Shown here: positions 61,952 through 64,000 of the stretch, in pieces
How positions within the stretch are numbered: the first letter of the stretch is position 1
Layout of the letters: every line of letters starts with the position of its first letter
Assembly (NCBI GenBank): GCA_036675565.1
Contig: JAKFER010000243.1
Span: 1 to 64,000 of the forward strand
DNA length: 64,000 nucleotides
Direction: 5' to 3'
Source of the DNA: JACCYQ01 sp036675565
GTDB taxonomy: Bacteria; Bacteroidota; Bacteroidia; Chitinophagales; Chitinophagaceae
Notes under the pieces: generated by a model
Database searches by the model: none
Seen by the model: the letters and a program-made list of their open reading frames with translations, nothing else
Told to the model about the DNA's origin: nothing
Translations under genes and position numbers: made by a program

Positions 61952-61987
61952 CGCCTCACTCCTGTTGTAAAACAGCAAAAAATAAAT

Positions 61988-62911
61988 ATGAAGAAGACAA
62001 ACAACTTTGAAAAGTTTGAAAAGAAAAAAAGTAACGCAGCTATAAAAGAGCAATTCCGCCAGGAAAAGCGCAAATGGAAAAAAGAAAAAGAAGTTGCGAT
62101 TGAAAAAAGAAAGATTGAGAAAAGGGCGGCAAAAGATATCACCAAAGCGCCTAAAAGAAACATTCCCACTGTAGTTAAGCCCGCATCAGAACAAATGCCC
62201 CTGAATAAATATGTGGCACATGCCGGTGTTTGTGCACGCAGGGATGCAGCCCAGTTAGTGAAAGATGGTCATGTAAAAGTAAACGGTGAATTAGTTACTG
62301 AACCTGGTTTTAAAGTAACCGCCAAAGATGAAGTGCGTGTTAAGGATAAAAAAGTTTCGCTCGTAAAAGACCTGGTTTACATACTGGTTAATAAACCTAA
62401 AAATTATATCACCACCACGGAAGATCCGCAGGGAAGAAAAACAGTTCTGGATTTAATTAAGAAAGCAACCTCTGAAAGAGTTTTTCCTATTGGAAGATTG
62501 GACAGGAATACTTCCGGTGTTTTATTGCTTACCAATGATGGCGATCTGAGCCAGCAACTGACCCATCCAAGTAACCAGGTTAAAAAAATATATTCTGTTG
62601 TTTTAGATAAGCCCCTTACCAAAGATCATTTTGAACAAATACTGAAAGGCATAACGCTGGATGATGGACCAGCTCATGTAGATGTGTTGGCATATACCGA
62701 TCCAAAAGATAAAACAATGATTGGGGTTGAATTGCATGGTGGCCGCAACCGGATTGTTCGCAGGATATTTGAACATTTTGGGTATGATGTTAAAACGCTT
62801 GACCGGGTAGTATTTGCAGGACTTACCAAAAAGAACCTGCAGCGTGGTCACTGGCGCCATCTAACGGATAAGGAGCTACGCGAATTAAAATTCTTCGGCA
62901 AAGGAAAATAA
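61988..62911 (+). CDS. Pseudouridine synthase of the RluB/RsuA type
   Basis: From the ATG at 61988 the protein has 307 residues. The first 70 or so are Lys/Glu-rich and probably disordered; then come an S4 RNA-binding domain (MPLNKYVAHAGVCARRDAAQ) and the RsuA/RluB catalytic domain with catalytic Asp in GRLDRNTSGVLLLTNDGDL and GRNRIVRRIFEHFGYDV. It should isomerise a uridine in rRNA, probably 23S. It is followed after six bases by an RluA-type gene. Confidence 0.94.
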   Translation: MKKTNNFEKFEKKKSNAAIKEQFRQEKRKWKKEKEVAIEKRKIEKRAAKDITKAPKRNIPTVVKPASEQMPLNKYVAHAGVCARRDAAQLVKDGHVKVNGELVTEPGFKVTAKDEVRVKDKKVSLVKDLVYILVNKPKNYITTTEDPQGRKTVLDLIKKATSERVFPIGRLDRNTSGVLLLTNDGDLSQQLTHPSNQVKKIYSVVLDKPLTKDHFEQILKGITLDDGPAHVDVLAYTDPKDKTMIGVELHGGRNRIVRRIFEHFGYDVKTLDRVVFAGLTKKNLQRGHWRHLTDKELRELKFFGKGK

Positions 62912-62916
62912 TAATC

Positions 62917-63645
62917 ATGGCAAAATTGGATGAATGGGTAATCCTGGAAACGGATGATTTTATTGTATTGAATAAACCTGCAGGTTTATTATCAATTCCT
63001 GACCGCGAAGGAAAAGATATTTCTCTCAAAAAAATGCTGATTGAAAAATACGGTTCCATATTTACGGTGCACCGGCTGGATAAAGAAACCAGTGGTCTCA
63101 TCGTGTTTGCCAAAAATGAAGAATCACATAAATTTTTATCCAAGCAATTTGAAGACCGGTCCACTACAAAAATTTATAATGGCCTGGTAATCGGTTCGCC
63201 TGCTGAAAAAATTGGAAGAATAGATGCACCGATTGCTGAACACCCACACAAAAAAGGGGTAATGCTCATTCTGCGTAAAGGAAAAGAATCGATTACGGAT
63301 TACGAAGTTTTGAATGAATATGGCATATACACTTTAATGCAATTTCATATTCTCACCGGACGTACACACCAGATCCGGGTTCACATGAAACACTTAGGCC
63401 ATCCGATAGTTTGCGATCCTGTATATGGAGATGGCAAACCCGTTTTTATTTCTTCTATCAAGAAGAAACAATATAACCTGGCAAAAAATGAATTGGATGA
63501 AAGACCGATTTTATCCAGATTGGCTCTGCATGCATTCCAGTTAAAATTTAAAGGCCCTGGCGGAAATGAATATAACCTGGAAGCACCATGGCCCAAAGAT
63601 CTGAAAGCAACTGTGCAACAATTGGAAAAGCAAATGAAGAAATAA
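62917..63645 (+). CDS. RluA family pseudouridine synthase
   Basis: A 242-residue pseudouridine synthase with the RluA motif HRLDKETSGLIVFAKN (catalytic Asp), the PAGLLSIPDREGK loop near the start and GRTHQIRVHMKHLGHPIVCDPVYG at the C-terminal part. It lacks an S4 domain, as in RluA or TruC-like members. Its precise RNA target is not evident. It is probably co-transcribed with the preceding gene. Confidence 0.95.
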   Translation: MAKLDEWVILETDDFIVLNKPAGLLSIPDREGKDISLKKMLIEKYGSIFTVHRLDKETSGLIVFAKNEESHKFLSKQFEDRSTTKIYNGLVIGSPAEKIGRIDAPIAEHPHKKGVMLILRKGKESITDYEVLNEYGIYTLMQFHILTGRTHQIRVHMKHLGHPIVCDPVYGDGKPVFISSIKKKQYNLAKNELDERPILSRLALHAFQLKFKGPGGNEYNLEAPWPKDLKATVQQLEKQMKK

Positions 63646-64000
63646 TTAAAGTATTTTAACAAGGATCCGTACACTCCAGAAAATAACAAGCACTCCCAAA
63701 AGAATAAAAGATGTTTTTCGCGGAAGCTTACCTGTTAGCCTCGCAGCTAATGGTGCCGCTACTAATCCGCCAATAATCAATGCCAAAATCGTTTGCCAGT
63801 GACTGACACCTAACATGGTAAAAAAAGTAAAAGCACTGGCCAGGGTTACAAAAAATTCTGTCAAACTTACGGACCCTATAACATATTTCGGACTGCGTCC
63901 TTTTGTGATTAAAGTAGTTGTTACTATTGGTCCCCAACCGCCGCCACCAAAAGAATCAAAGAATCCACCCACGCCTGCTAACCAGCCATAGCGTTTGAAT
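63646..64000 (-). CDS. TauE/SafE family sulfite exporter-like protein, partial
   Basis: The frame is open to the window edge, so the N-terminal part is missing. The visible 118 or so residues contain WLAGVGGFFDSFGGGGWGP, matching the second half-repeat signature of TauE/SafE, and three hydrophobic segments (about 20 residues each), ending LLGVLVIFWSVRILVKIL. Family members export sulfite or other small anions across the inner membrane. The stop lies at the boundary of the convergent RluA-type gene. Confidence 0.88.
   Translation of the reverse strand, partial: FKRYGWLAGVGGFFDSFGGGGWGPIVTTTLITKGRSPKYVIGSVSLTEFFVTLASAFTFFTMLGVSHWQTILALIIGGLVAAPLAARLTGKLPRKTSFILLGVLVIFWSVRILVKIL

Noticed and set aside
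1..64000. tRNA, rRNA, tmRNA, riboswitch, transposase or phage genes
   Set aside because: I looked through the intergenic gaps for these and found no segment that fits, though an RNA covariance search would be more sensitive than reading by eye.

Overview
The window is a chromosomal segment of a Bacteroidota bacterium, most likely a member of the Chitinophagaceae/Chitinophagales. The evidence is a SusC/SusD pair, ExbB-ExbD-ExbD-TonB and PstS/TPR gene sets of Bacteroidota type, AT-rich DNA, start codons usually preceded by A-rich rather than Shine-Dalgarno sequence, and repeated matches to the Bacteroidota -7 promoter element TAnnTTTG. I see no phage, transposase, CRISPR, rRNA or tRNA.

Region 1 (1-18.2 kb) is a dense stress/survival island. 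It holds an OsmC-DUF5661 fusion, a PEBP-like protein, an erythromycin-esterase-family protein, an operon of DUF892, dienelactone hydrolase, PPOX flavoprotein and phosphoribosyltransferase, a 2OG-Fe(II) oxygenase, an Hsp20 / alpha-glucan phosphorylase-like / phospholipase D operon, a YdjM-like membrane protein, a PepSY-like secreted protein, DUF2892, CHAD, a second Hsp20, a helical protein of unknown function and a lipoprotein. It ends with a response regulator fused to a CRP/FNR-type regulator. Many transcription units here start with the same composite signal: a 12-bp palindrome (TGAC-N4-RTCA, the TGA-N6-TCA geometry of CRP/FNR sites) followed after exactly 23 bases by a Bacteroidota -7 element. 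I found this at eight promoters, and a second spacing two helical turns longer at three. The gene content resembles the DosR dormancy regulon of Mycobacterium tuberculosis.

Region 2 (18.5-26.3 kb) carries tandem tryptophanase and tyrosine phenol-lyase genes behind two FNR/CRP-like boxes. Next come a PPOX-family gene with a long palindromic operator, a QueD/PTPS-family gene, an Rrf2 regulator with clustered cysteines, and an adaptor/permease/ATPase ABC efflux set whose promoter carries the composite signal of region 1.

Region 3 (26.3-53 kb, almost entirely minus strand) is core energy and envelope machinery: a lipoprotein, an MFS exporter, mnmE, tonB-exbD-exbD-exbB, a MacB-like permease, the complete 14-gene nuoA-N operon (49.0 to 35.0 kb) with a shortened NuoG, and a second tonB with a small membrane protein, a PstS-like protein and a TPR protein. 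Arrays of an octamer (TCAAATTN) lie directly before nuoK and nuoE.

Region 4 (53-64 kb) has housekeeping genes (low-molecular-weight phosphatase, hisS, rlmN, two pseudouridine synthases), an orphan susC/susD pair, a Spy-like secreted protein and a partial TauE/SafE exporter at the right edge.
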